The notes beneath the pieces were generated by a model. The model made no database searches. It had not been told where the DNA came from and saw only the letters and a list, made by a program, of their open reading frames with translations. Made by a program: the position numbers and the translations under genes. From contig NZ_JAKGBU010000005.1 of assembly GCF_021555155.1 (NCBI RefSeq), forward strand, positions 63,817-101,008: DNA of 37,192 bases. Reading direction: 5' to 3'. Below are positions 20,174 to 27,961 of the stretch, in pieces (the first letter of the stretch is position 1; every line of letters begins with the position of its first letter). This stretch comes from Rhizobium alarense (GTDB taxonomy: Bacteria; Pseudomonadota; Alphaproteobacteria; Rhizobiales; Rhizobiaceae).

Positions 20174-21124
20174 ATGGAACGGATCACGCGGGCGCTTCTG
20201 AAACGGCTCGGCGGCATGGCGATCGTGCTCGCCCTCGTCGTCACCGTCGTCTTCATCATCGTCCGCGTGACGCCGGGCGATCCGGCTGCCGTGATGCTCG
20301 GCTCGGACGCGACCCCCGAGGACATCGCGCAACTGCGCACGCGGCTCGGGCTCGATGCGCCGCTCATCGTGCAATACGGCCAGTTCGTGCTCGGGATCCT
20401 TAAGGGTGATCTCGGCCAGTCGATCTTTCTCGACCAGCCGGTGACGACGGCGCTTGCCGCGCGTGCCGAGCCGACTTTCTTCCTGACGCTCTTCTCCATC
20501 CTGATTGCGGTCGGCATCGCGCTGCCCGTCGGCATCCTGTCGGCGGTCAAGCGCGGCACGCTCTTCGACCAGATCGTCGTGACGCTGACGATGGTGGCGG
20601 CGAGCGTGCCGAGCTTCTGGCTCGGCCTGCTCCTGATCCAGGCCTTTGCCGTCGGGCAGGGCTGGTTCCCGGCGTCGGGCTATGGCGGGCCGGACGCCAC
20701 CTTCTTCGAGCGGCTGCACCATCTCGTGTTGCCGGCCGTCGCGCTCGGCATCGTCAATTCGGCGCTGATCACCCGCTTCACCCGCGCGGCCATGCTTGAC
20801 GTGCTCGGCGACGACTATGTGCGCACCGCCCGTGCCAAGGGGGCCGGCGAGGGGCGGGTGATCCTCAAGCATGCGCTGAAAAACGCGCTGATCCCGATCA
20901 TCACCGTCATCGGCCTTTCGATCGCCATGCTGGTCGCGGGCGCCGTGGTGACGGAAACGGTGTTCGGCCTGCCGGGCGTCGGCAATCTCGTCGTCTCCGC
21001 CGTCTTGAGGCGCGACTATCCGGTCATCCAGGGCACGCTGCTGGTCGTCGCGGCGATCTACGTGCTGATCAATTTCGTGGTGGACATGCTCTATATCCTC
21101 GTTGACCCAAGGGTGCGGCTATGA
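20174..21124 (+). CDS. ABC transporter permease, DppB type
   Basis: This 316-residue inner-membrane protein has about six hydrophobic segments, beginning with MAIVLALVVTVVFIIVRVTPGDPA, the usual DppB/OppB start including the TPGDPA motif. The cytoplasmic EAA loop that contacts the ATPase is RTARAKGAGEGRVILKHALK (about 218-237). The C-terminus NFVVDMLYILVDPRVRL is the family's standard ending. The start at 20174 follows the binding-protein gene by 12 bp, and the stop overlaps the next permease gene (ATGA at 21121). Confidence 0.94.
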   Translation: MERITRALLKRLGGMAIVLALVVTVVFIIVRVTPGDPAAVMLGSDATPEDIAQLRTRLGLDAPLIVQYGQFVLGILKGDLGQSIFLDQPVTTALAARAEPTFFLTLFSILIAVGIALPVGILSAVKRGTLFDQIVVTLTMVAASVPSFWLGLLLIQAFAVGQGWFPASGYGGPDATFFERLHHLVLPAVALGIVNSALITRFTRAAMLDVLGDDYVRTARAKGAGEGRVILKHALKNALIPIITVIGLSIAMLVAGAVVTETVFGLPGVGNLVVSAVLRRDYPVIQGTLLVVAAIYVLINFVVDMLYILVDPRVRL

Positions 21125-21981
21125 CCATCGGCGGCCTCTCCATGCCCTTCGCCTCGGGCCTGCGCCGGCTGCTCGGTAACCGCGCCATCCTCTTCGGCGC
21201 CGTCATCCTGGCGATAGTCGTTCTGGCAGCCCTGCTGGCACCGCTGATCGCGCCCTACACGCCGAACAAGCTGTCGATCGTCAACAAGCTGCAGGTGCCG
21301 TCCGCCACCCATCTCTTCGGCACCGACGAGTTCGGCCGCGACATCTTCTCCCGTGCCATCTATGCCGGACGCGTGTCGCTGCTCGTCAGCCTCGGCGTCG
21401 TCTGCATCTCCACCGTCCTCGGCGTCATGCTCGGCGTCGTCGCCGGCTTCTTCCGCAAGCTCGACGCGCCGATCTCGCGGCTGCTCGACGCGATGATGTC
21501 CTTCCCGGACATCCTGCTTGCGATCGCGCTCGTCGCCGCCCTCGGACCGTCGCTCCTGACGGTCATCCTGGCGCTCGGCATCACCTATGCGCCGCGGCTT
21601 GCCCGCATCGTGCGCGGCTCGACGCTGGTGCTGCGCGAACTGCCCTATATCGAGGCGGCGGTCGCCATGGGCCTGCCGACCTGGCAGATCCTGACGCGCC
21701 ATGTGCTGCTCAACCTTGCCTCGCCGATCCTCGTGCAGGCGACCTTCGTCTTCGCCTCGGCGATGCTGGCCGAGGCGAGCCTCTCCTTCCTCGGCGTCGG
21801 CGTTTCCACCGACATGCCGACCTGGGGCACGATGCTCGCCGCCGGCCGCGAATACATGAACAATGCGCCCTGGCTGATGATCTTCCCGGGGCTGGCGATC
21901 GTCTTTTCGGTGCTCTCGCTGCAATTGCTCGGCGATGGCTTGCGCGACCTGGTCGATCCGCGGCTGGCGAAGGAGACGTGA
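21121..21981 (+). CDS. ABC transporter permease, DppC type
   Basis: This 286-residue inner-membrane partner of the DppB-type permease has about five to six transmembrane segments. It shows the DppC-family HLFGTDEFGRDIFSRAIYAG motif after the first periplasmic loop, the EAA loop IEAAVAMGLPTWQILTRHVL (about 178-197), and an ending RDLVDPRL. Its start overlaps the preceding stop by four bases, and its own stop is 2 bp before the ATPase start. The long N-terminal extension found in some DppC proteins is absent. Confidence 0.94.
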   Translation: MTIGGLSMPFASGLRRLLGNRAILFGAVILAIVVLAALLAPLIAPYTPNKLSIVNKLQVPSATHLFGTDEFGRDIFSRAIYAGRVSLLVSLGVVCISTVLGVMLGVVAGFFRKLDAPISRLLDAMMSFPDILLAIALVAALGPSLLTVILALGITYAPRLARIVRGSTLVLRELPYIEAAVAMGLPTWQILTRHVLLNLASPILVQATFVFASAMLAEASLSFLGVGVSTDMPTWGTMLAAGREYMNNAPWLMIFPGLAIVFSVLSLQLLGDGLRDLVDPRLAKET

Positions 21982-21983
21982 GG

Positions 21984-23795
21984 ATGAACACGACCGACAA
22001 AGCCGCCGGCCCCGTGCTCTCGATCCGGAACCTGTCGACGTCCTTCCGGACGCCGGAGGGCTGGCGCACCGTCATCCGCGACATCAGCCTCGACGTCCAT
22101 GCCGGCGAGACGGTTGCCATCGTCGGTGAATCCGGCTCCGGCAAGAGCGTCACGGCACTCTCCACCATGCGTCTGCTGCCGCCCGGAAAGGCGCGTTGCG
22201 AGGGGCGCATCCTGCTCCAGGGCCAGGATCTGCTGCAGGCCTCGGAGCGCGAGATGCGCGCGGTACGCGGCGGGTCGATCGGCATGATCTTCCAGGAGCC
22301 GATGACCTCGCTCAACCCGGTCTTCACCATCGGCAACCAGATCGCCGAGTCCCTCGTGCTGCATCGGGCCATGTCGTGGAGCGAGGCCGAGGCGGAGGCG
22401 CTCAGGCTGATGGAGCGCGTGCGCATCCCGGCGGCGAAGACGCGGCTTCACGAATATCCGCACAAGTTTTCCGGCGGCATGCGTCAGCGCGTGATGATCG
22501 CCATGGCGCTCGCCTGCCGCCCGACGCTTTTGATCGCCGACGAACCGACAACGGCACTCGACGTGACGATCCAGGCGGAAATCCTCCATCTGCTGCGCGA
22601 CCTGCAGCGGGAGGAAAACATGGGCGTGCTGTTCATCACGCACGACATGGGGGTGGTCGCGGAAATTGCCGACCGTACGGTGGTGATGCTGCGCGGCGAC
22701 ATGATCGAGACCGGCGAAACGACCGATATCTTCGCAGCACCGAAGGCCGCCTATACGCGGATGCTGCTCGCCTCCATCCCGCGCCTCGGCACGATGGGCA
22801 AGAGCGAGGCGCCGCGCCGTTTCCCCGAGGTCGACGCCACGACCGGGGAGGCGACGGAAGGCCGGGACATGACGGAGGTTTCGCCCAGCGTCGCGCCGAT
22901 CCTCGAAGTCAAGGATCTCTCCGTCCGCTTCGACCTGCCGAACGGCCGCGTGCATGCCGTCGAGGGCGTCTCGTTCGATTTGAGGCCCGGCGAGACCCTG
23001 TCGCTGGTCGGCGAATCCGGCTGCGGCAAGTCGACGACCGGGCGCGCCATCATAAGGCTCGTCAACCCGACGGCAGGCGCCGTCGTCATCGGCGGCGAGG
23101 ACGTGACGCACGCCGGCGCGAAGGCGCTGCGTGCCATGCGGCGCAGCTCGCAGATGATCTTCCAGGACCCGTTCGCCTCGCTCAATCCGCGTATCACCAT
23201 CGGATCGGCCATCGCCGAGCCGATGCTCGCCCACGGGATCGCCGACCGGCGCGCGGCGAAGGATCGCGTTTCCGAGCTTCTCGAACAGGTGGGGCTCTCG
23301 GCCGCCATGGCCGACCGGCATCCGCACGAATTCTCCGGCGGTCAGCGCCAGCGCATCGCGATCGCCCGGGCGCTCGCGCTCGATCCGACCTTCATCGTGG
23401 CGGACGAGGCGGTCTCCGCACTCGACGTCTCGGTCAAGGCACAGGTCTCCAACCTGCTGCTCGACCTCCAGGAAAAGCACGGGCTCGCCTATCTCTTCAT
23501 CTCGCACGACATGGCGGTCGTGGAGCGCATGAGTCATCGCGTGGCGGTGATGTATCTGGGAGAGATCGTCGAGATCGGTCCGCGCGCCGCGATCTTCGGC
23601 AATCCGCAGCACCCCTATACGCGCCGCCTGATCTCCGCCGTGCCGATCCCCGATCCGGCACGACGCGGCTTGCTGAACCCGCCGCTCAATGAAGAGATCA
23701 AAAGCCCGGTCCGGCCCTTCGGCTACGTGCCGCCGAGGCGCACCTATCGGGAAATCTCCGCCGGACATTTCGTGCAGCAGGCCGCTTCGGCCTAG
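21984..23795 (+). CDS. ABC transporter ATPase, fused DppD-DppF type
   Basis: This 603-residue protein contains two complete ATPase modules that are separate subunits in many Dpp/Opp systems. Module 1 has Walker A GESGSGKS (about 47-54), signature SGGMRQRV (about 163) and Walker [13 protein letters not shown]. Module 2 has Walker A GESGCGKS (about 344), signature SGGQRQRI (about 452) and Walker [12 protein letters not shown]. Each ends with an oligopeptide-type C-terminal segment (PHKFSGG and PHPYTR-like parts). The ATG at 21984 has AGGAG with good spacing; a GTG at 21978 is less likely. It powers import through the two upstream permeases and ends the operon before a hairpin. Confidence 0.95.
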   Translation: MNTTDKAAGPVLSIRNLSTSFRTPEGWRTVIRDISLDVHAGETVAIVGESGSGKSVTALSTMRLLPPGKARCEGRILLQGQDLLQASEREMRAVRGGSIGMIFQEPMTSLNPVFTIGNQIAESLVLHRAMSWSEAEAEALRLMERVRIPAAKTRLHEYPHKFSGGMRQRVMIAMALACRPTLLIADEPTTALDVTIQAEILHLLRDLQREENMGVLFITHDMGVVAEIADRTVVMLRGDMIETGETTDIFAAPKAAYTRMLLASIPRLGTMGKSEAPRRFPEVDATTGEATEGRDMTEVSPSVAPILEVKDLSVRFDLPNGRVHAVEGVSFDLRPGETLSLVGESGCGKSTTGRAIIRLVNPTAGAVVIGGEDVTHAGAKALRAMRRSSQMIFQDPFASLNPRITIGSAIAEPMLAHGIADRRAAKDRVSELLEQVGLSAAMADRHPHEFSGGQRQRIAIARALALDPTFIVADEAVSALDVSVKAQVSNLLLDLQEKHGLAYLFISHDMAVVERMSHRVAVMYLGEIVEIGPRAAIFGNPQHPYTRRLISAVPIPDPARRGLLNPPLNEEIKSPVRPFGYVPPRRTYREISAGHFVQQAASA

Positions 23796-23841
23796 CGCTG
23801 CGGCCCGGACTGCCGTGTTGCCGCGTCTCCCGGCCGCAGCG
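23796..23841. terminator. Bidirectional hairpin between convergent genes
   Basis: CGCTGCGGCC (23796-23805) and GGCCGCAGCG (23832-23841) form a perfect 10-bp stem. It fits exactly between the stop codon of the ABC ATPase gene (ends 23795) and that of the GntR regulator gene (ends at 23842 on the minus strand). The loop is 26 nt and no T-run is present, so termination may be weak or Rho-assisted. Confidence 0.55.
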
Positions 23842-24522
23842 TCAGCCGAGCACGGTGCGGGCGATGGCGGCGGCGGCGGCGACATGCGCGCGGCACGCCG
23901 AGGCGGCGGCCTCCGGGTCGTTGCGGTCGATCGCGGCGAAGATTTCGCGGATCTGCGCCGGACCGGAGACCGTGCGGTTGGTGGTCGAGAGCGTCATGAC
24001 GCGCAGCCGCGAGATGCGGCTGTTCAAGCGGCTGACGATGTCCCAGGCGATGTTGTGGCCGCTCGTCTCAAAGATGATCCGGTAGAAGTCGGTGGTCGCG
24101 TCGAGGATTCCCGCCGGAGAGTTCTGCCGGGACGTGCGGTCGAGCTCGTCGAGCGCCTCGCGCAGTCCCGCCTTGACCTTCGCATCCGCGATGCGGGCGC
24201 AATCGGCAACGGCGGTCGATTCCAGAGCGGCGCGAATGTCGTAGATCTGGCGCGCGTCGTCCCAGCTCAGCCGGGCCACGATCGGCCCCTGCTTCGCCAG
24301 CATTTCGACCAGCCCCTCCGCCTCGAGATGACGGATCACCTCGCGAATGACCGAGCGGGAAACGCCGAGCTGGTCGCAGAGCGTACGCTCGACCAGCCGC
24401 GCGCCGGGCTCGAATAGGCCGTTGATGATGGCACGCCGCATGCGGTCGAGTGCGATTTCGCGAAGGGTCGCGGGCGGTGTCTCGATACGCAGGGCTGCAA
24501 GGGTGTCGACGTTTTTGACCAT
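23842..24522 (-). CDS. GntR family regulator, FadR/FCD subfamily
   Basis: This 226-residue protein, taken from the ATG at 24522, has a winged helix (about 15-75: LREIALDRMRRAIINGLFEPG, RTLCDQLGVSRSVIREVIRHLEAEGLVE) and an all-helical FCD effector domain (about 85-220; IYDIRAALESTAV, FYRIIFETSGHN, AIDRNDPEAAASACRAHVA). FCD proteins usually bind carboxylate or amino-acid-like ligands through a metal. An in-frame ATG at 24588 is rejected because it lies upstream of the likely -10 and inside the operator. It is divergent from the ten-gene LLM/Pot-type operon and very likely controls it, sensing its substrate or an intermediate. Confidence 0.9.
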   Translation of the reverse strand: MVKNVDTLAALRIETPPATLREIALDRMRRAIINGLFEPGARLVERTLCDQLGVSRSVIREVIRHLEAEGLVEMLAKQGPIVARLSWDDARQIYDIRAALESTAVADCARIADAKVKAGLREALDELDRTSRQNSPAGILDATTDFYRIIFETSGHNIAWDIVSRLNSRISRLRVMTLSTTNRTVSGPAQIREIFAAIDRNDPEAAASACRAHVAAAAAIARTVLG

Positions 24523-24558
24523 TCCCCCGTGTATCCGCAAAAAATTCCCAGCACAAGC

Positions 24559-24599
24559 TTGACACTTGGTATTATGGTATACCAACATATGAACGACAA
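24559..24599. promoter_or_regulatory. Divergent promoter region with GntR-type operator
   Basis: On the minus strand TTGTCG (24594-24599) and CATAAT (24571-24576), 17 bp apart, form a promoter for the GntR gene. On the plus strand TTGACA (24559-24564) is a perfect -35 for the operon; its -10 is unclear. Over both lies an inverted repeat, TTGGTAT-N6-ATACCAA read on either strand (24567-24586), which contains the perfect palindrome TGGTATACCA (24576-24585). FadR/FCD operators are often of TGGTnnnACCA form, so a regulator bound here would cover both promoters. Confidence 0.6.
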
Positions 24600-24617
24600 G
24601 ATGACAGGGAGACGGCC

Positions 24618-25220
24618 GTGGCGCCCACCATTCGCAAGACGCTTCTGCATGTGGAGACGACCCTCATCGAAGGCGGCCGGCAGGCGCCGGTACCGCTCAG
24701 GCTGATCGCGGCGCTGGCGGTCGTGAAGAACCCCTGGGCCGGACGCGGCTTCGTCGACGACCTGAAGCCGGAGATACACGCCGTCGCGCCCGTGCTGGGC
24801 GAGCTTTTGACCCGCATGGTCATCGAGGCGGCCGGCTCGGGCGCGTCGGTCGAGGCCTACGGCAAGTCGGCGGTGGTCGGCCTCGACGGCGAGATCGAGC
24901 ATGCCTCGGCGCTGATCCACACGCTTCGCTTCGGCAACCACTATCGCACGGCCGTCGGCGCAAAATCCTATCTCGCCTTCTGCAACACACGCGGTCCGGC
25001 CAATGCGCCGGTGATGATCCCGCTCATGGACAAGAACGACGAGGGCCGGCGCTCGCATTACCTGACGATCCAGTGCGCCATCCCGGACGCGCCTGCCGCC
25101 GACGAGATCGTGGTGGCGCTCGGGGCCTCGATCGGCGGCCGCCCGCATCACCGCATCGGCGACCGCTACCAGGACCTCAAGGAGCTGGGCCACGATGTTG
25201 CAAACCCTGCATCGGTCTAG
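24618..25220 (+). CDS. 'Amino acid synthesis' family protein (PF06684/DUF1185)
   Basis: This 200-residue protein begins at a GTG with AGGGAGA upstream. It matches the PF06684 family: RKTLLHVETTLIEGG, AVVKNPWAGRGFVDDL, PVLGELLTRM, VEAYGKSAVVGLDGEIEHAS and GGRPHHRIGDRYQDLKELG. Members have been described structurally as having a chorismate-mutase-like fold, a relative of the YjgF/RidA architecture (from memory), and their reaction is unknown. As first gene of this operon it sits where a RidA-like helper such as RutC would be useful. The last 26 bases overlap the next gene. The family is certain; the role is not. Confidence 0.9.
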   Translation: MAPTIRKTLLHVETTLIEGGRQAPVPLRLIAALAVVKNPWAGRGFVDDLKPEIHAVAPVLGELLTRMVIEAAGSGASVEAYGKSAVVGLDGEIEHASALIHTLRFGNHYRTAVGAKSYLAFCNTRGPANAPVMIPLMDKNDEGRRSHYLTIQCAIPDAPAADEIVVALGASIGGRPHHRIGDRYQDLKELGHDVANPASV

Positions 25221-26001
25221 GACCTCCTCCGGCACCGCCTATCTCGACCGCGGTCGAGGCGACGAAACCATCGTGCTGCTCCATGGCGTCGGCATGCGGC
25301 TCGAAGCCTGGCGGCCGCAGATCGAGTGGCTCGCGGATCGCTGCCGCGTGATCGCCGTTGATCTTCCCGGGCACGGCCTCTCGCCGCCGCTCTGCGAGCC
25401 GGCGGGGCTTCCGGGCTTCGTCGGATGGTTCAAGGGCGTGCTGGACGAGCTCGATTCTGGCCCGGTCAATGTCGCCGGGCACTCCATGGGCGCGCTGATC
25501 GCGACGGGGATCGTGGCGGCGGAACCGGCCATGGTGCGGCGCGTGGCGCTGCTGAACGGCGTTCACAGGCGCAGTGTCGAGGCCCGGGCGGCGGTCGAGG
25601 CGCGGGCCGACGAGATCGGCTCGGGCGTCTTCGACCGGGAGGCGCCGCTTGCCCGCTGGTTCGATCCGGAGGAGAGAACCGGCGAGGCATATGGGCTGGT
25701 CCGCGAGTTGCTGCGGGTCGTCGATGCGGACGGTTACGCGGCCGCCTACCGGGCCTTCGCCACGGGCGATACCGTCTACCCGGACTGCTGGCCGTCCGTG
25801 AGGTGCCCCGCACTGTTCCTGACGGGTGATGGAGACCTGAATTCCACGCCGGCGATGGCGCGGGCGATGGCGGCGGCGGCGCCGCTTGGCCGGGCGGTGA
25901 TCGTGCCCGGCCATCGCCATATGGTGAACCTCACGGCCCCGGCGACCGTGAACGACGCACTTGCCGACTGGCTGACCTCGGAGGTTGGGCATGACATTTG
26001 A
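25195..26001 (+). CDS. Alpha/beta hydrolase
   Basis: This 268-residue soluble protein has the alpha/beta hydrolase fold. It shows VLLHGVGMRLEAW (oxyanion strand-turn, about 23-35), VIAVDLPGHGLS (about 53-64), the nucleophile elbow VAGHSMGALIA (Ser at about 99), an acid region in LFLTGDGDLNSTP (about 205-217) and the catalytic His in PGHRHMVNLTAP (about 238-249). The start lies 26 bp inside the preceding gene, with AAGGAG ten bases upstream. In an operon with a monooxygenase it most likely hydrolyses an ester, amide or carbamate-like intermediate, as RutD does in the pyrimidine pathway. Its substrate is unknown. Confidence 0.9.
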   Translation: MLQTLHRSRTSSGTAYLDRGRGDETIVLLHGVGMRLEAWRPQIEWLADRCRVIAVDLPGHGLSPPLCEPAGLPGFVGWFKGVLDELDSGPVNVAGHSMGALIATGIVAAEPAMVRRVALLNGVHRRSVEARAAVEARADEIGSGVFDREAPLARWFDPEERTGEAYGLVRELLRVVDADGYAAAYRAFATGDTVYPDCWPSVRCPALFLTGDGDLNSTPAMARAMAAAAPLGRAVIVPGHRHMVNLTAPATVNDALADWLTSEVGHDI

Positions 26002-26920
26002 TCCACGGGCCCTGCGAGATGCATTCGGCGCCTTCCTGACCGGTGTGACCGTCGTCACGACGATCGACGATGCGGGCGCGCCGCTCGGTTTCACCGCCAA
26101 CAGCTTCACCAGCGTATCGCTCGATCCGCCGCTTCTTCTCGTCTGTCTGGCCAAGACTTCGCGCAACTACACGACGCTGACGGCTGCGAAAGGCTTCGGT
26201 GTCAACATCCTCTCGGAGAGCCAGAAGGACGTATCGACGACGTTTGCCCGGCCGGTCGAGGACCGGTTTGCGTCCGTCGACTGGCGCAGGGGGCCCTTCG
26301 GCGCGCCGGTCTTCGCGGATGTCGCCGCCTGGTTCGACTGCGCGATGCACGAGGTCGTCGACGCCGGCGACCACGTCATCCTTCTGGGCCGCGTCGAAGG
26401 CTTCCAAAACAGCGGCAGGACCGGGCTCGGTTATGCCCGCGGCGGTTATTTCACGCCGGCGCTCGCCGACAGGAGCCTGCTTGCCAACGCCGATGGCAGG
26501 CTGCTGCTCGGCACCGTCGCCGAACGGGACGGCGACGTGTTGCTGGTCGCCGACGGCCGGGGCGGCTGGACGCTGCCCTTCGTCGAGAAGGCCGAGAACG
26601 AAGGCATCGAAGCGCTCGAACGATACGTGGCGGCCGGCACCGGACTGACCGTAAGGACCGGGCTGCTCTACTCGGTCTACGAGGACACCGAGACCGGGCG
26701 CCAGCACGTCGTCTACCGCGCCAGCCTCGGCGACGGCGAGGTGACGCATGGGCGGCTGTTCCCCTTGCGGGACCTTCCGCTGCCCGAGATTTCCGACACC
26801 GCGATACGCGAACTCGTGAGACGTTTCGCGCAGGAGAGCACGCTCGGAAATTTCGGCGTCTATTTCGGCAATCAGGACAAGGGCCGCGTGCATGCCGTGG
26901 CCGCAAGGGGTGAACGATGA
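25991..26920 (+). CDS. Flavin reductase with C-terminal NUDIX-like domain
   Basis: This 309-residue protein starts at an ATG six bases after GGAGG; a TTG at 25985 is less likely. Residues 1-160 are a flavin reductase/FMN-binding split-barrel domain (LRDAFGAFLTGVTVVTT, GFTANSFTSVSLDPPLLLVC, FGVNILSESQ, HVILLGRVEGF), which supplies reduced flavin to a monooxygenase. Residues 185-300 are not part of that family. They look like a degenerate NUDIX fold: DGDVLLVADGRGGWTLPF, then ENEGIEALERYVAAGTG in the place of the NUDIX box, then GLLYSVYEDTETGRQHVVYRA. The full GX5EX7REUXEEXGU motif is not intact. The next gene, a luciferase-like monooxygenase overlapping by four bases, is the obvious partner. 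Confidence 0.88.
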   Translation: MTFDPRALRDAFGAFLTGVTVVTTIDDAGAPLGFTANSFTSVSLDPPLLLVCLAKTSRNYTTLTAAKGFGVNILSESQKDVSTTFARPVEDRFASVDWRRGPFGAPVFADVAAWFDCAMHEVVDAGDHVILLGRVEGFQNSGRTGLGYARGGYFTPALADRSLLANADGRLLLGTVAERDGDVLLVADGRGGWTLPFVEKAENEGIEALERYVAAGTGLTVRTGLLYSVYEDTETGRQHVVYRASLGDGEVTHGRLFPLRDLPLPEISDTAIRELVRRFAQESTLGNFGVYFGNQDKGRVHAVAARGER

Positions 26921-27954
26921 AATTCTCGCTGTTCGTCCACATGGAGCGGCTCGATGCGCGCCAGAACCACCGGCAGCTCTACGACGAGTTCGTCGCGCTT
27001 TGCGAGATCGCCGACAGGGGCGGCATGCATGCGATCTGGACCGGCGAACATCACGCGATGGATTTCACCATCGCGCCCAACCCGTTCGTGACCATTGCCG
27101 ACCTCGCCCGGCGCACCAGCAACGTGCGCCTCGGCACCGGCACGGTCATCGCGCCCTTCTGGCATCCGATCAAACTCGCCGGCGAGGCCGCGATGACGGA
27201 CATCATCAGCGGCGGGCGGCTCGATCTCGGCGTCGCGCGCGGCGCCTACAGCTTCGAATACGAGCGCCTGCTGCCGGGTCTCGATGCCTGGGGCGCCGGC
27301 CAGCGCATGCGCGAACTGATCCCCGCGGTGAAAGGCATCTGGCAGGGCGACTACGCCCATGACGGCGAATTCTGGAAATTCCCGTCGACGACCTCGGCGC
27401 CGAAGCCGCTGCAGCAGCCGCATCCGCCGATCTGGGTCGCCGCGCGCGATCCCAACAGCCACGAATTCGCGGTCGCAAACGGCTGCAACGTGCAATGCAC
27501 GCCGCTCGCCAACGGCGAGGCGGAAATCGCGAGCCTGATGGAACGCTTCGTCGCGGCCTGCGAAAAGGCGCCCGATATCAAGCGGCCGAAGATCATGCTG
27601 CTGCAGCATACCTATGTCGGCTCGGACGAGGCCGACATTACCCAGGCGGCCAGGGAGATCAGCACCTACTACAATTACTTCTTCGCCTGGTTCAAGAACG
27701 AACGGCCGATCCATCAAGGGTTGATTCAGCAACTGACGGACGAGGACCTCGCGGCGAACGCCAACCTGTCGCCGGAGAAGATGATCACCAACATGCCGAT
27801 CGGCAATGCAGCCACGGTCATCGATCGTCTCAAAGTCTACGAGCGGCAAGGCTACGACGAATATTCGTTTTGGATCGATACCGGCATGAGCTTCGAGCGC
27901 AAGAAGGCATCGCTCGAGCGATTCATCGCCGATGTCATGCCGGCTTTCGCGTGA
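26917..27954 (+). CDS. LLM class flavin-dependent monooxygenase
   Basis: This 345-residue protein is a bacterial-luciferase-like TIM barrel. It shows MKFSLFVHMERLD, the EHHAMDF segment typical of flavin binding (about 48-54), TSNVRLGTGTVIAPFWHP, ISGGRLDLGVARGAY and the C-terminal VIDRLKVYERQGYDEYSFW. Such enzymes use FMNH2 from a separate reductase, here encoded just upstream with an ATGA overlap, to oxygenate or cleave substrates such as alkanesulfonates, terpenes, nitrilotriacetate or, in RutA, the uracil ring. The substrate cannot be read from the sequence. Reductase and monooxygenase probably form a two-component system. Confidence 0.9.
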   Translation: MKFSLFVHMERLDARQNHRQLYDEFVALCEIADRGGMHAIWTGEHHAMDFTIAPNPFVTIADLARRTSNVRLGTGTVIAPFWHPIKLAGEAAMTDIISGGRLDLGVARGAYSFEYERLLPGLDAWGAGQRMRELIPAVKGIWQGDYAHDGEFWKFPSTTSAPKPLQQPHPPIWVAARDPNSHEFAVANGCNVQCTPLANGEAEIASLMERFVAACEKAPDIKRPKIMLLQHTYVGSDEADITQAAREISTYYNYFFAWFKNERPIHQGLIQQLTDEDLAANANLSPEKMITNMPIGNAATVIDRLKVYERQGYDEYSFWIDTGMSFERKKASLERFIADVMPAFA

Positions 27955-27961
27955 GGGCGCC

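Noticed and set aside
24523-24588. Upstream ATG at 24588 as start of the GntR regulator.
   Set aside because: It would put the start inside the operator and upstream of the likely -10; the added residues are not family-like.
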